From a virus, in IMG/VR virus record IMGVR_UViG_3300044640_001380, positions 1 to 34,356 of that record: 34,356 nucleotides of DNA. One strand, given 5' to 3'. Below, in pieces: positions 1 through 7,801 of the stretch. How positions within the stretch are numbered: the stretch's first letter is position 1; every line of letters starts with the position of its first letter. The translations under genes were made by a program, and so were the position numbers. The notes below the pieces were generated by a model. That model ran no database searches, had not been told where the DNA came from, and saw only the letters and a list, made by a program, of their open reading frames with translations.

Positions 1-127
1 TGTCGCCGAGCTGATACACCGTCACGCGCGCATCGCCATTTTTTCCGTTGTCGCCGAGATGGGTCACGGTGTTGATTCCCTCGATCTTGCCTTGGCGGGA
101 AATCCCGCGTGAGTTGATTCGCCTGAT
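1..127. repeat. Left copy of exact 127-bp terminal overlap
   Basis: These bases are identical to 34230-34356. A perfect overlap of 127 bp, an odd k-mer size often used by de Bruijn assemblers, is what a circular contig looks like when cut open. I infer an assembly overlap rather than a biological terminal repeat, which gives a circle of 34,229 bp. A coding frame runs uninterrupted across the join. Confidence 0.93.
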
Positions 128-148
128 ATCGATGATTTCGTTTTGCAT
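1..148 (-). CDS. Hypothetical small protein, 5' part (gene crosses the circular join)
   Basis: Start of a gene beginning with ATG at 148 and continuing, once the circle is closed, to a TGA at 34135. The full product is about 80 residues, starting MQNEIIDIRRIN and ending LLKTEGIKL. The sequence is polar and acidic towards the end, with no signal peptide or membrane segment. I recognise no family. It is the third of three small genes that each have their own leader and upstream terminator (195-225 here). The start is preceded by the A/C-rich string GCAACACAAC and not by a Shine-Dalgarno site. Its stop overlaps the next gene's GTG by four bases. Confidence 0.75.
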   Translation of the reverse strand, partial: MQNEIIDIRRINSRGISRQGKIEGINTVTHLGDNGKNGDARVTVYQLGD

Positions 149-225
149 GTTGTGTTGCGAGCCTCGGGGTTAGTTCCCTCCGGTCTGGCACCGGAAAACC
201 CCGCGCCTCCGAAGAGGTAGCGGGG
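149..225 (-). repeat. Leader/terminator block, copy A
   Basis: Non-coding block between the stop of the 251-466 gene and the ATG at 148. It matches 470-545: bases 185-225 equal 505-545 over 41 consecutive positions, and the start-proximal GTTGTGTTGCG (plus strand) is identical, with a diverged 25-base middle and one indel. On the minus strand it contains a terminator hairpin and then the A/C-rich leader of the next gene. Confidence 0.88.
195..225 (-). terminator. Intrinsic terminator with UUCG loop (copy A)
   Basis: On the minus strand CCCCGC pairs with GCGGGG, and inside it CCTC pairs with GAGG around a TTCG tetraloop. TTTT follows directly. It lies about 25 bases after the stop at 251. The U-tract is short, so efficiency may be partial. 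Confidence 0.7.
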
Positions 226-250
226 TGGTTTGCGTGATTGGCGGTGGAGT

Positions 251-466
251 TTACGCGCGGAAGATCGGGGCCATCGAGTATTTGCCGAGCGCAAAAACGT
301 ATTCTCCTTGATCGTCGGTCATTACTTTTTTGCGGCTCACGTTGCCCTGTGCTTTGACGGTGACGAAAGAGCCTTTGCGCTCGATCACTTCCACCGAGAA
401 GATGCAGTCCCAATCGCAAACGCTGCGGGCTTTGAGGACTTGTCCTGCTTGAATCGTGTTGGTCAT
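251..466 (-). CDS. Hypothetical small protein (71 aa)
   Basis: Short beta-rich looking protein that begins MTNTIQAGQVLKARSV. It contains no membrane segment, cysteine cluster or known motif; the middle 'VIERKGSFVTVKAQG' reads like a small barrel or Tudor-like fold, but that is only an impression. It is the second of three independent small-gene cassettes at the end of the tail operon, flanked by the two near-identical leader/terminator blocks. The ATG is preceded by GCAACACAAA and no Shine-Dalgarno site. Function unknown; a moron-like accessory role is possible. Confidence 0.7.
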   Translation of the reverse strand: MTNTIQAGQVLKARSVCDWDCIFSVEVIERKGSFVTVKAQGNVSRKKVMTDDQGEYVFALGKYSMAPIFRA

Positions 467-469
467 TTT

Positions 470-545
470 GTTGTGTTGCGCGCCTCGGCGTTAATTCGCT
501 TCGGCTGGCACCGGAAAACCCCGCGCCTCCGAAGAGGTAGCGGGG
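470..545 (-). repeat. Leader/terminator block, copy B
   Basis: Second copy of the block at 149-225. The terminator half (505-545) is identical to 185-225, while the leader half has drifted. It sits upstream of the ATG at 466, in the same place relative to its gene as copy A. A degenerate third relative may lie at 845-893, where the strings 'TTTCCCTCCG' and 'CCGAACACCCCGC' (plus strand) echo copy A. Confidence 0.88.
515..545 (-). terminator. Intrinsic terminator with UUCG loop (copy B)
   Basis: Same hairpin as at 195-225: a CCCCGC/GCGGGG stem, an inner CCTC/GAGG stem around TTCG, then TTTT. It lies 24 bases after the stop of the gene at 570-821. Confidence 0.7.
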
Positions 546-569
546 AGTTTGCGGCGGTGGGGTGGCGCT

Positions 570-821
570 TCAATCTCCGATCGAGACGAGGCGGAACGTG
601 CGGGCTGGGACAGCGGCGCGGGCAGCACGAGCGGCGAGCTTTGCGGCTTTTTGAGCAGCGATGCGAGCCACGTCCGCCTCGACGATTTCCTTGAAAGCGG
701 TGAAGTGAAAGGCGGCGGTGCCGTAATTGTTTTCTTTGCAGAGGTATTCGGGCAGCTTGCCACCGAAGATCGCCTCAGCGGCTTCGAGGGAGATTTCGGT
801 GTAAGTGGTGGGAGCGTTCAT
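570..821 (-). CDS. Hypothetical small protein (83 aa), Ala-rich helix at C-terminus
   Basis: Starts MNAPTTYTEISLEAAEAIF; its C-terminal half is an Ala/Lys/Arg-rich helix (repeats of AAKLAARAARAA) that could bind nucleic acid or form a coil. No family recognised. I chose the ATG at 821 because it is preceded by the A/C-rich string AAAACAAC shared by several other leader genes. In-frame codons further upstream give a long non-conserved-looking extension. It is the first of the three small cassettes after the tail operon, between the terminator at 991-1034 and that at 515-545. Confidence 0.68.
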   Translation of the reverse strand: MNAPTTYTEISLEAAEAIFGGKLPEYLCKENNYGTAAFHFTAFKEIVEADVARIAAQKAAKLAARAARAAVPARTFRLVSIGD

Positions 822-1139
822 GTTGTTTTGGTTGAGTTGGTCGTTGGGTTGTTTCCCTCCGACATCCACACTCAATCCGAACACCCCGCCTGCGTAAAGC
901 TCAATTGCGTATTTTGTCCTGCTGCTTCCCTAAGCCGTTGCAGTTGCGCCAGTTAAAACGAATCAAATGTTGGCGACGGATGCGGAATATGGACAAAAGA
1001 AAGCCCGCGAAACGGTAAATCCGCTCGCGGGCTTGCTGGTAGCCTCAGCCCTCCCAGCCTCATGGTGCCTCGAGCGGAGCGGATTGCGGGCGCGGTGGCA
1101 AGGGTGTAATTGCGCGGCCCCTACTGGTATCCGCTGCGC
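822..1139. other. 318-bp non-coding region after the tail operon
   Basis: No plausible gene on either strand. It holds the strong terminator at 991-1034 that ends the tail operon, then the leader of the 570-821 gene. The leader contains AAAATACGC (minus strand, 907-915). The same 9-mer is in the intergenic region upstream of 33494 (33534-33542), which makes it a candidate phage promoter element. Bases 845-893 resemble a decayed third copy of the leader block at 149-225. Confidence 0.6.
991..1034 (-). terminator. Strong intrinsic terminator closing the tail operon
   Basis: A perfect 10-bp stem, AAGCCCGCGA (1001-1010) with TCGCGGGCTT (1025-1034), has a 14-base loop. On the minus strand it is followed by TCTTTTGT. 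It lies about 105 bases after the stop of the last tail-region gene at 1140. Confidence 0.85.
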
Positions 1140-1520
1140 TCATACGTCGAGCGCGTCGTGGTAAAAGTCCAAGCCGCAATCACTCGACAGAAACTGCTTC
1201 CGGTCTCGTTGCTCGGATGCGTGCGCGATCATGCACGACTCTTTGAGCGCGATGTAGAGCTGCGCGACGATGTCCACGTCTGCGGCCTTGAGCGCGCTGC
1301 GGCTGAGATGCTCCTCAAACGCTGGCCCGAACAGACGGAACTTGCCGATGATCGGGACAAGCGGAGAGCGCCCTGCATCAGATGCAGCCTTGTCGAGGTA
1401 GAGGCTGATGATTGCGCTGGCCTCAGGGGTTTCCCCATCGGGCTCCCAGCGAAAGGAGGTGATGACGTGATAGTCTCCGATGGCTCCGCTTCTTGTCGTG
1501 AATGATTTTCGTAGGCCCAT
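1140..1520 (-). CDS. Hypothetical protein downstream of tail tip (126 aa)
   Basis: Begins MGLRKSFTTRSGAIGDYHV. It appears to be a soluble mixed alpha/beta protein: strands around 'GDYHVITSFRWEPDG', then helices. It starts 13 bases after the stop of the tail tip gene and is the last gene before the tail terminator, so it is co-transcribed with the tail genes and could be a small tail or tip accessory. I do not recognise the family. An in-frame upstream extension would overlap the tip gene by over 150 bases and is unlikely. Confidence 0.72.
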   Translation of the reverse strand: MGLRKSFTTRSGAIGDYHVITSFRWEPDGETPEASAIISLYLDKAASDAGRSPLVPIIGKFRLFGPAFEEHLSRSALKAADVDIVAQLYIALKESCMIAHASEQRDRKQFLSSDCGLDFYHDALDV

Positions 1521-1533
1521 AAGTGTGCGTGGT

Positions 1534-4500
1534 TCAGCTGTATTCAGCCAGCTCGCCGGTGATTTCCATGTTGGTCCATGTCGGGACATTGCTTCCGTCC
1601 GCCATTGTGATGCGTAGCTCGGCTGATGTTGAGCTGCTGCTATCGTAGTCGTAGCGGATGAGCATCCCGCCTTGGTCCGCTGACTGGAACCATCCCACAT
1701 CGGGAGCGGCGGAGAAGCCCCAGTTGGTAATGTTCAGTGAGTAGGTTTCGGACGCAGCGCCACCGGTCAGGTTGATCTGCGCGTAGACAGGCTGACGTGC
1801 GACGACTTTTCTTTGCAGCGAGCCTGCGCCTTGAGTGATGCCGGTGACAGTGACGTCTGAAGTCACTTCGAGCATCATGTCTCCAGCCGGCTGAAGATGC
1901 GACGTGTTGAGGTTCACTGAATCAGTCACCCACGCCGAAAATACACCCGAACGATTCTTCGACCTGACATAAAGATAACTCGTCAACGGACCGCTCAGGA
2001 CGCTGATCGCCTCATTGATGGGCGAAAAATTGCCATTGCCAACAGGGTCCGTGCCGGTCGTCCCGAGTGTCACCCACTCATAGCCGACTAAATCCTTGTC
2101 TGTCGGAGCCGTCCAGTTGTGCCGGCACGAAAATCCGACCAACGTTCCGAGCATTGACGGGGGGCGGGCATACGCAGAATTATTGCCGGCAACGTGAGTG
2201 AATGCGCTCGGCACTCCCGGTGCCGTCGTGTTGCTCGGCGCAAGCGCATCCGTCCCCGTGACCACGCGCACCGTTGAGCCGATGCCGAACGCGGAGAACG
2301 CTTGGACGGCAATCGTGTAGTATGCGCCCGGGGTCAGGTCGTCGATGATCGCGTCGATTGAGCCCGCCGTGTATTGGCCGGCGATCAAGTAATTTGTCCC
2401 GCTCTGGAGCTTGTAGAGCAGATTGAGCGCAACGCCGAGCGTGGGCATCGCGGGAAGCGACACGGCAAGGCGAGTCAAAGTTGTCCCGTCACTCGACAGG
2501 TAGGCACCTGGCTGCGTGAGCGACATCGAAAACGCTGCGGGTTGGTCCGGAGGCGTCGAGTCCGTTGCGGATGCGGCAACGGCGGATGGCGTGGCCTCAA
2601 CGTAGGGTGCAAACCCTGACACGTTCTCCACCGTGTCGTAAGCGTTGATCCAATAATAATACGTCGTCCCGATGTCCACGTCGGTGTCCACGAAGCGCGA
2701 CGCGCGCACCTCGGCGATTTTGTTCGTGTTGGCGTTTGGCGGCGTGACCGCCGTCGTCTTGCGATAAATGCCATATTCCGAAAAGTCCGGCTCGGTGTTG
2801 TCGTTCCAGTCGAGCGAGACGGCGCGGCCCGTGCCGACTACGGCGGCGAGTCCGGTGGGCGTTACCGGCGCGGTGGTGTCCTTGACCGGCGTGGCGGTGG
2901 ATACCTCCGTGTAGGTCGATGACGTGTTGAAAAAGCTCTGCGCGTAGAGCCGCACGTTGTAGGCCGTCCCGATTCGCACGTCGCTCGAAATGAAGTCCAG
3001 CGTCTGGTCGCCGTCCACCGTTGACCACACCAGATATGTCGTCGCCGTTCCCTCCTTGTATTCGATGACGGTCTTTCCCCCGCTCGTCACGAACTGCTCG
3101 GTCGGCGCGCTCCACGCCACTTTGATGCGCGGCACCACCGTGCCGTCCGCTTGGATGAACTGCGTCGTTCCGTCTGCGGTGAGCGTGAGATTCGTCGGCG
3201 GGTCGATCGAGAACGGATTTGGCAGCGTCGTGTTCGGTGCGCTCTCGACCGCGACCTCGTCCGCCACGTCCCAGTCGTAAACGCTCGCAGCGGTCTCGCG
3301 TAGTTGCAGTTCAATTACAGGAGTCGGCGGCGTGCCGTCGCTCGACAGCGACCACGCGATGACCTCGAACACCTTCGATGAGAAGCCGAGGTTTGCGTTC
3401 GTGAGGTTCACCGTGTCGCCCGCGCGGAGCTGCATCGCGGTCAGATTGAACTTCGCCGTGAAGATAATTTCCTCGCGAGCTTGCCGCAGGTTGATGCGTG
3501 CGATGCGCTGCGCCGCGCTGCTGCTCGTCGTGAACGGAAGGATGACGTCGCGCCAGTGATAAACGCCGTCGTCCGCCGCCAAGTAGGTTGCGCTCGTGAT
3601 CTGCGGGAAGTCCGCTGCGGCCCACTGATTCTCGGAGGAGATGAACGTGCCCTTGACTGCGTTCACGCGGTCGCGCGCGCTCAGGCGAGTCGAGACCGTG
3701 AAGCCGCCAGCCATGTGCGTCTCGTCCAGCGTGATCGCGGGCGCGCGATACGCTGCCGCATAGACCACGACTTGCCCCCCGCTGTAAGCGATCGTCCCGC
3801 CCATCGAGGAGAGGATCTGCCCGATGATCGAGTCAGGCGTCGAGGACGTGACGGCTTGCCCGTTGCATTCGTAGCGGTTCTCGTAGGTCGCTGGACTGCT
3901 CGGCTTGATCTGGACTTGCCCGTCGCAAACATTCGCGGCCACGATGACCGAGGCATCGTCAATCTCGCTTCTGTCCATGCCCATGCCGAGATCGGCGTCG
4001 AGCAGGTAGTCGCGCAAACAGAGCGCAGGGTTCGCGGAATAAACGAGGGTCGGCGGAGTGGTGATCGTCTCGCGCGGGTCCTCGACCTTCTTGCCCTTAA
4101 CGATGCACGAAATGTTTGGGATGCCGCCGACGAAAATCTCGTTGGAGAAAGTGAGCTTGCAATAGATGTAGGCGATGCCTTGCAGCCGATGGCTTGAGTC
4201 CCATGCCACTGGAAAATCATCCTCCAGCGTTTCATCCACCGTCTGCGTCGTCGTTCCAAGATACTTGTGGATGAGCGAGCCGGTGTAGCTTGCCGTCGCT
4301 TGGTATTTCCCTGTCGCGTAGCCAGTCAATGCGCCTCCTTCCATCACGCGGTCTTCGTTGAAATACACGTCGCCGATTTCCTGCACCTCGTGACCGGCCA
4401 GAGTCACGACCAGATGCAGATACTCGTTTTTCGCTCCGCTCGTCGCGAGGAAGACGACGGTGCCCGACACCTTCGCTTGCCCGTAAATTATTTGGCGCGG

Positions 4501-4713
4501 TGACGTCGGGCTGCGCGTCATGATTCCTCGGTCGTTGAGATCGCCCATTGACGGCATCTTTGGCGCGAGGAGGCGCGATGCGGCCATGCTCAGCCCAATG
4601 GTGACGATGTAGGGTATCGCTGCGACAACTACATTTACGATTGCGGTCGAAACTCCAGCTTCTAGCAGGAGAGTTCCGACGAATTTTGCGAACAATACGA
4701 ACGCTTCAAACAT
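1534..4713 (-). CDS. Tail tip / host-specificity protein (gpJ-like) with fibronectin III repeats
   Basis: A 1059-residue protein at the end of the tail operon, where the central tail tip or receptor-binding protein sits in lambda-like phages. The N-terminus (about 1-60) is hydrophobic with Gly/Ala-rich helices, followed by the typical tip section 'DRGIMTRSPTSPRQIIYG' near 60-77 found in TipJ-type proteins. Four fibronectin III-like units follow at about 503-612, 614-715, 717-825 and 829-925, each opening with a Pro-rich linker such as TTAPVTP or STPPDQP. The extreme C-terminus is a beta-rich domain that probably faces the receptor. The start codon overlaps the previous stop as TAATG. Confidence 0.88.
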   Translation of the reverse strand: MFEAFVLFAKFVGTLLLEAGVSTAIVNVVVAAIPYIVTIGLSMAASRLLAPKMPSMGDLNDRGIMTRSPTSPRQIIYGQAKVSGTVVFLATSGAKNEYLHLVVTLAGHEVQEIGDVYFNEDRVMEGGALTGYATGKYQATASYTGSLIHKYLGTTTQTVDETLEDDFPVAWDSSHRLQGIAYIYCKLTFSNEIFVGGIPNISCIVKGKKVEDPRETITTPPTLVYSANPALCLRDYLLDADLGMGMDRSEIDDASVIVAANVCDGQVQIKPSSPATYENRYECNGQAVTSSTPDSIIGQILSSMGGTIAYSGGQVVVYAAAYRAPAITLDETHMAGGFTVSTRLSARDRVNAVKGTFISSENQWAAADFPQITSATYLAADDGVYHWRDVILPFTTSSSAAQRIARINLRQAREEIIFTAKFNLTAMQLRAGDTVNLTNANLGFSSKVFEVIAWSLSSDGTPPTPVIELQLRETAASVYDWDVADEVAVESAPNTTLPNPFSIDPPTNLTLTADGTTQFIQADGTVVPRIKVAWSAPTEQFVTSGGKTVIEYKEGTATTYLVWSTVDGDQTLDFISSDVRIGTAYNVRLYAQSFFNTSSTYTEVSTATPVKDTTAPVTPTGLAAVVGTGRAVSLDWNDNTEPDFSEYGIYRKTTAVTPPNANTNKIAEVRASRFVDTDVDIGTTYYYWINAYDTVENVSGFAPYVEATPSAVAASATDSTPPDQPAAFSMSLTQPGAYLSSDGTTLTRLAVSLPAMPTLGVALNLLYKLQSGTNYLIAGQYTAGSIDAIIDDLTPGAYYTIAVQAFSAFGIGSTVRVVTGTDALAPSNTTAPGVPSAFTHVAGNNSAYARPPSMLGTLVGFSCRHNWTAPTDKDLVGYEWVTLGTTGTDPVGNGNFSPINEAISVLSGPLTSYLYVRSKNRSGVFSAWVTDSVNLNTSHLQPAGDMMLEVTSDVTVTGITQGAGSLQRKVVARQPVYAQINLTGGAASETYSLNITNWGFSAAPDVGWFQSADQGGMLIRYDYDSSSSTSAELRITMADGSNVPTWTNMEITGELAEYS

Positions 4714-5327
4714 TATGGTTCTTCGTTTAAGGGTTCATCTCTTCCGCCCGTGCGGAACGCGGTCGCGTTAGCGTTGCCCCAGTAAATCACCTTGTCCTGC
4801 AATCCTGCGACGTATTCGAGCCCTGTGTCGGCTGGGTATCTGCGAAGCTGCTCCTCGTGCGTGTAGCGACTTTCACGCGTGCGCTGGAAATCGACGAGCT
4901 TGCTTTCGATTTGGATGCCGATGGTTGCTGATTTCCCATCGTTGGAAATCACCATCGTATCCATGCGCCCGCTGAAGACTGTGATTGAGTCGATAACCGC
5001 GCCCGTGTCCGCGTTCAGCGTGCCGAATCTCACCGCCGCCGTCCGCCCTTGGTAATCTTCATCGAGAGCGGCCGCAACGAGATCGTTGGGCACTCCGGTG
5101 AGGTCGATCGTCAGCCCGCGCGCCGACAGGTCTTCCGTTTCCTCGATGGTCGAGATCGAGGAGAACGCACCGAGGCCCGCATAGGTCACGCTGCCGATTG
5201 TAATCGTGCCGTAGCCGGTCCAGTAGCGCACCGAGCCGTCGTCGAAATCCAGCGACGTGGCGAAGAACGGGTTGAGCTGCGCCGCCGTCGTCGAGGCGAG
5301 GAGAGGAGCAGGAATTGTGCGGCTCAT
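4713..5327 (-). CDS. Minor tail protein, DUF2163-like (tip hub)
   Basis: A 204-residue beta-rich protein starting MSRTIPAPLLAS. The motif 'SLDFDDGSVRYWTGYGTI' near the N-terminus and the later 'VFSGRMDTMVISNDG' are typical of phage tail proteins that lie between the distal tail protein and the tip protein. They are often annotated DUF2163 and correspond in position to lambda gpL/baseplate hub proteins. The start at 5327 is favoured over a longer form because it gives the ATGA overlap with the previous stop that is standard in this genome. Family assignment is from memory of the pattern. Confidence 0.72.
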   Translation of the reverse strand: MSRTIPAPLLASTTAAQLNPFFATSLDFDDGSVRYWTGYGTITIGSVTYAGLGAFSSISTIEETEDLSARGLTIDLTGVPNDLVAAALDEDYQGRTAAVRFGTLNADTGAVIDSITVFSGRMDTMVISNDGKSATIGIQIESKLVDFQRTRESRYTHEEQLRRYPADTGLEYVAGLQDKVIYWGNANATAFRTGGRDEPLNEEP

Positions 5328-5932
5328 GTGTTGATCGCCTCGAAGATCGAGAAGTTCAGCCCATACTTTTTCGCCGTGTCGATTGACCAATCGCACGTCG
5401 TGGTCCCGAGGCGGAAGACACCAACGGCATCCGTGTAATCTATCGTCGTGTTGTCAGGGTAGGCCGTGCGCAAGAGCGGGAAGATTTCGTAGGAGGTCGC
5501 TGTGGGCGGGTCGCCGTTCACCTGCGTGATCTTGTGCAACTTCGAGCTGCTGCCGGTCCCGAGCTGGATGTAATCGCCGACGGCCCACGAGCCAGAGCCG
5601 GTATCGACCGTGAGCGTTGACGTGTTCGCAACGTGCGCCCCGTTGAGCTGTGGGCTTCCGGTCATAGTCCCGCGCTGCGTCCCGTTGGCGTAGTCGCGAA
5701 AGTAGAACGTGCCGCGCGCAGCCATAATCAGAAAGCCGATGAGTTCCTCGGCGTCGGCGCGGTTCATCGGAGGGCACTCGACATCGCCGCTGAGCATCGT
5801 GCCGGTCCAGTTGTAGGATTGGCTCGAAAACGTGAACGGCGAGATGTTGCGGGCGACCGCGCTGATGGCCGAGAAACGCAAGGAAGCGATGCGAATGGCG
5901 GCGGGAGGGGTGAGAGGATAGGTGATGGCCAT
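5324..5932 (-). CDS. Distal tail protein-like minor tail protein
   Basis: A 202-residue protein directly after the tape measure gene, the usual place for a distal tail (Dit-like, DUF2460-type) protein that connects tube and tip. The N-terminal section contains 'FTFSSQSYNWTGTMLSGDV', then a helix 'NRADAEELIGFLIMAARGTF'. This resembles tail proteins that set the edge of the tail tube. The rest is beta-rich with Gly/Thr loops. Function rests on position and pattern; no catalytic residues are seen. Confidence 0.62.
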   Translation of the reverse strand: MAITYPLTPPAAIRIASLRFSAISAVARNISPFTFSSQSYNWTGTMLSGDVECPPMNRADAEELIGFLIMAARGTFYFRDYANGTQRGTMTGSPQLNGAHVANTSTLTVDTGSGSWAVGDYIQLGTGSSSKLHKITQVNGDPPTATSYEIFPLLRTAYPDNTTIDYTDAVGVFRLGTTTCDWSIDTAKKYGLNFSIFEAINT

Positions 5933-5946
5933 AAGCGTCTAGAAAC

Positions 5947-7302
5947 TCAAGCAAACGCACTGCGATAGCTTCCCCCGCGCCGCACCATGTCGGGAATCTC
6001 GGCCTTGAGCCGCCGCCGCTCTTGTTCAAGGATTGGCACCAGCTCGGCGCGCGAGACGCCGGCCGCGATGTTGTAGTTCACGGTCACGCCGCCCGCGGAT
6101 CCGCCGCTGCTGCCCATTGCGCCGTTTGGCACGATGCTGCCCGAGGAGCTGGGCACGAATAGCTCGGGGCCTTTTTCGCCGACCATGTAGGCACCGCCTG
6201 CGTTCACGGGTCCGCCCTCGGCGCGCATACCAGAAAGAAACGTCCCGATTCCCTTCGCGAGAGGCTGCGTTACCATGTTGCTGAAGACGAGTCGGACCAA
6301 GTCCTGCCCGATTGCGCGAAGCACCTCGCTGAGTTTTTGCCCGCTGAGAATTGCGTCCTCGAATCCTGTGGCGAGAATCTGGCCAGCGTCGTCGAAGAGT
6401 CTGTTTTGCTCCTTCATGAGCGCGTTGATTTTTTCCTCTTCGGCTGCGACTTGGGGGAGAAGCCGAATCATCTCCTCTTGGTCTTTGATTTTCTGCGCCG
6501 TGCTTTTATCCTCGGCCTTCATGTTTAATGCAAATGGCTGCACTTCTTTTCCACCAAATGTCAGGGCGCTCAAACGCTCTTTGTCGGCCGCAAGCCTCAA
6601 CTGCATTTGCTTGAGGTCTTGAGGCATACTTTGAGCGCGAAGGGCTCCAGCTTGCTTCTGAAGATCGTTCAGCTTTTGCGTCTCCGTCGTGTCGTCCTTT
6701 TTCAAATCATTCAGAACCTTTTGAACCTCGATCTCTTTTTTCGCGGTAGCGACTGGGTCGCCTTGCCCGCGCATCGCGTCGAGTTCTGCACCAAGCGTGA
6801 CAGCGAGATTCCTTTTTGCCGCAGTTAGTTTCTCCTGTGACATTCCTATCTGGTCGAAATCTTTTTTCAATTCGGCCAGCGTTTCGCCAGATGCCTCAAT
6901 TTCTTTTTTGAATCTCACCAATTTCAGGTCGTCGAGCTTTTTTCTGATTTCATCTTTGGTGAGCGGGCTGAAAGCGTTTCCCATGCTGATGCCGACCTGC
7001 GCCAGAGCCAGCGGCAGCTTCATGAAAAAGTTGAGCGTCCCCTCGACAAGATTCTGCATCTCCATCGCGGCAACGATTTGCTCGTCGCTGAATCCTACTT
7101 CTTCACCAGCCGTCGCGACCTTGTCCAGCCGCTGCTTCATCATGTTCAGCGCGCCCATCACGGCCTCGCCACCAAACGCCAGCTTGGTGATCTTGGAAAG
7201 CCCTTGCGTGGATTTCTCCAGCTTGCCGAGCGAGTTTTGCACCGACGCAAACGCCGCCTTCGTCGCATCGATTGCTTTGAGTGTGAATGATGCTTCAGCC
7301 AT
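5947..7302 (-). CDS. Tape measure protein (451 aa)
   Basis: Long helical protein placed after the tail chaperone frame and before the distal tail gene. The N-terminus 'FTLKAIDATKAAFASVQNSL' is typical of tape measure proteins. Long Lys/Glu-rich coiled coils run from about 120 to 320, and two hydrophobic stretches lie near 90-115 and 320-350. The C-terminal part has the classic 'GGAYMVGEKGPELFVPS' motif (about 370-388). At the usual 0.15 nm per residue, 451 residues predict a short tail of about 68 nm. The start codon lies inside the end of the frameshifted chaperone frame. Confidence 0.92.
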   Translation of the reverse strand: MAEASFTLKAIDATKAAFASVQNSLGKLEKSTQGLSKITKLAFGGEAVMGALNMMKQRLDKVATAGEEVGFSDEQIVAAMEMQNLVEGTLNFFMKLPLALAQVGISMGNAFSPLTKDEIRKKLDDLKLVRFKKEIEASGETLAELKKDFDQIGMSQEKLTAAKRNLAVTLGAELDAMRGQGDPVATAKKEIEVQKVLNDLKKDDTTETQKLNDLQKQAGALRAQSMPQDLKQMQLRLAADKERLSALTFGGKEVQPFALNMKAEDKSTAQKIKDQEEMIRLLPQVAAEEEKINALMKEQNRLFDDAGQILATGFEDAILSGQKLSEVLRAIGQDLVRLVFSNMVTQPLAKGIGTFLSGMRAEGGPVNAGGAYMVGEKGPELFVPSSSGSIVPNGAMGSSGGSAGGVTVNYNIAAGVSRAELVPILEQERRRLKAEIPDMVRRGGSYRSAFA

Positions 7303-7776
7303 GATGCTTTAATTTCCGGTTTTGGTGTTCGATGTAAACAAGCCAGCCGTTCAATTCCTGCGCTGGCATGGCGAGCACTTCGCTTGCGAATTTGCCGAGA
7401 CGGTCCGCGAGAGCATACACGGCGAGGAAGTCGGCAGCTTCTCCGCCGTGAATCAGTTTTTTAAGTCGTCAGGCCTCGGCCCGTTTTCGGCCAGAATGGC
7501 GTTCGCGATGCGTCCCACGACGTTGCTGTCGGCCTTGTTCAGTAGCGTCGGCTTGTGCTCGATCGTGAACAGCTTCGCTCCGTGCTCGTCCGTGGCCTTC
7601 ATGATCAAAATATCGACGAGCAACTCCATGTCGTTTTCTTTGCTGCGCCGATAGAGCCGATTCTTTTCGCCGAGCGTGACCGGCGATGCGTGGACGACGA
7701 GCTTCCACTCGGGCACGTCAATTTTGCGCGTGCCGAGGGAGGCGAAGTGTTCTCTGACGAGGTCGATTGCTTCCAT
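7295..7776 (-). CDS. Frameshifted tail assembly chaperone (G-T type fusion, 160 aa)
   Basis: Product expected when ribosomes slip -1 at the heptamer A AAA AAC (minus strand, 7462-7456), just before the stop of the 107-residue chaperone. The slip opens a frame of 53 more residues starting LIHGGEAADFLAVYALADR and ending at a TGA at 7295. The extension has no start codon of its own in a plausible place. In composition (helical, acidic/aromatic, MPAQELNGWLVYIE) it looks like the T-domain of lambda-type chaperones. A hairpin follows the slip site after five bases. The extension overlaps the tape measure start by eight bases, as expected for a coupled gene. Confidence 0.85.
7418..7462 (-). promoter_or_regulatory. 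Programmed -1 ribosomal frameshift signal
   Basis: Three parts are visible in RNA order: the slippery heptamer AAAAAAC (7462-7456) in the correct phase, a 5-base spacer TGATT, and a hairpin with CACGGCG (7450-7444) pairing with CGCCGTG (7424-7418). An inner GAAG/CTTC stem continues the hairpin around a CTGCCGA loop. Lambda G/GT and many tail chaperones use the same device to make a fixed ratio of short and long chaperone. Confidence 0.9.
7453..7776 (-). CDS. Tail assembly chaperone, short form (G-like, 107 aa)
   Basis: Starts MEAIDLVREHFASLG and ends at a TGA right after the slippery heptamer. It sits between the major tail protein and the tape measure gene, the standard place of the tail assembly chaperone. 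The protein binds the tape measure protein and recruits tube subunits during assembly and is absent from virions in the known cases. A beta section 'RKIDVPEWKLVVHASPVT' and helices with KNRLYRRSKEND fit this family. The ATG at 7776 follows CACACACAACAC, an A/C-rich leader without Shine-Dalgarno. Confidence 0.85.
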   Translation of the reverse strand: MEAIDLVREHFASLGTRKIDVPEWKLVVHASPVTLGEKNRLYRRSKENDMELLVDILIMKATDEHGAKLFTIEHKPTLLNKADSNVVGRIANAILAENGPRPDDLKN

Positions 7777-7801
7777 GTGTTGTGTGTGTGTTTTCCTGAC
7801 G

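Noticed and set aside
1-127. Biological direct terminal repeat
   Set aside because: Length equals a common assembler k-mer, it is exact, and it lies inside one continuous gene.
3481-4197. 238-codon plus-strand open frame
   Set aside because: Antisense to the tail tip gene, with biased Arg/Val/Asp content and no family features.
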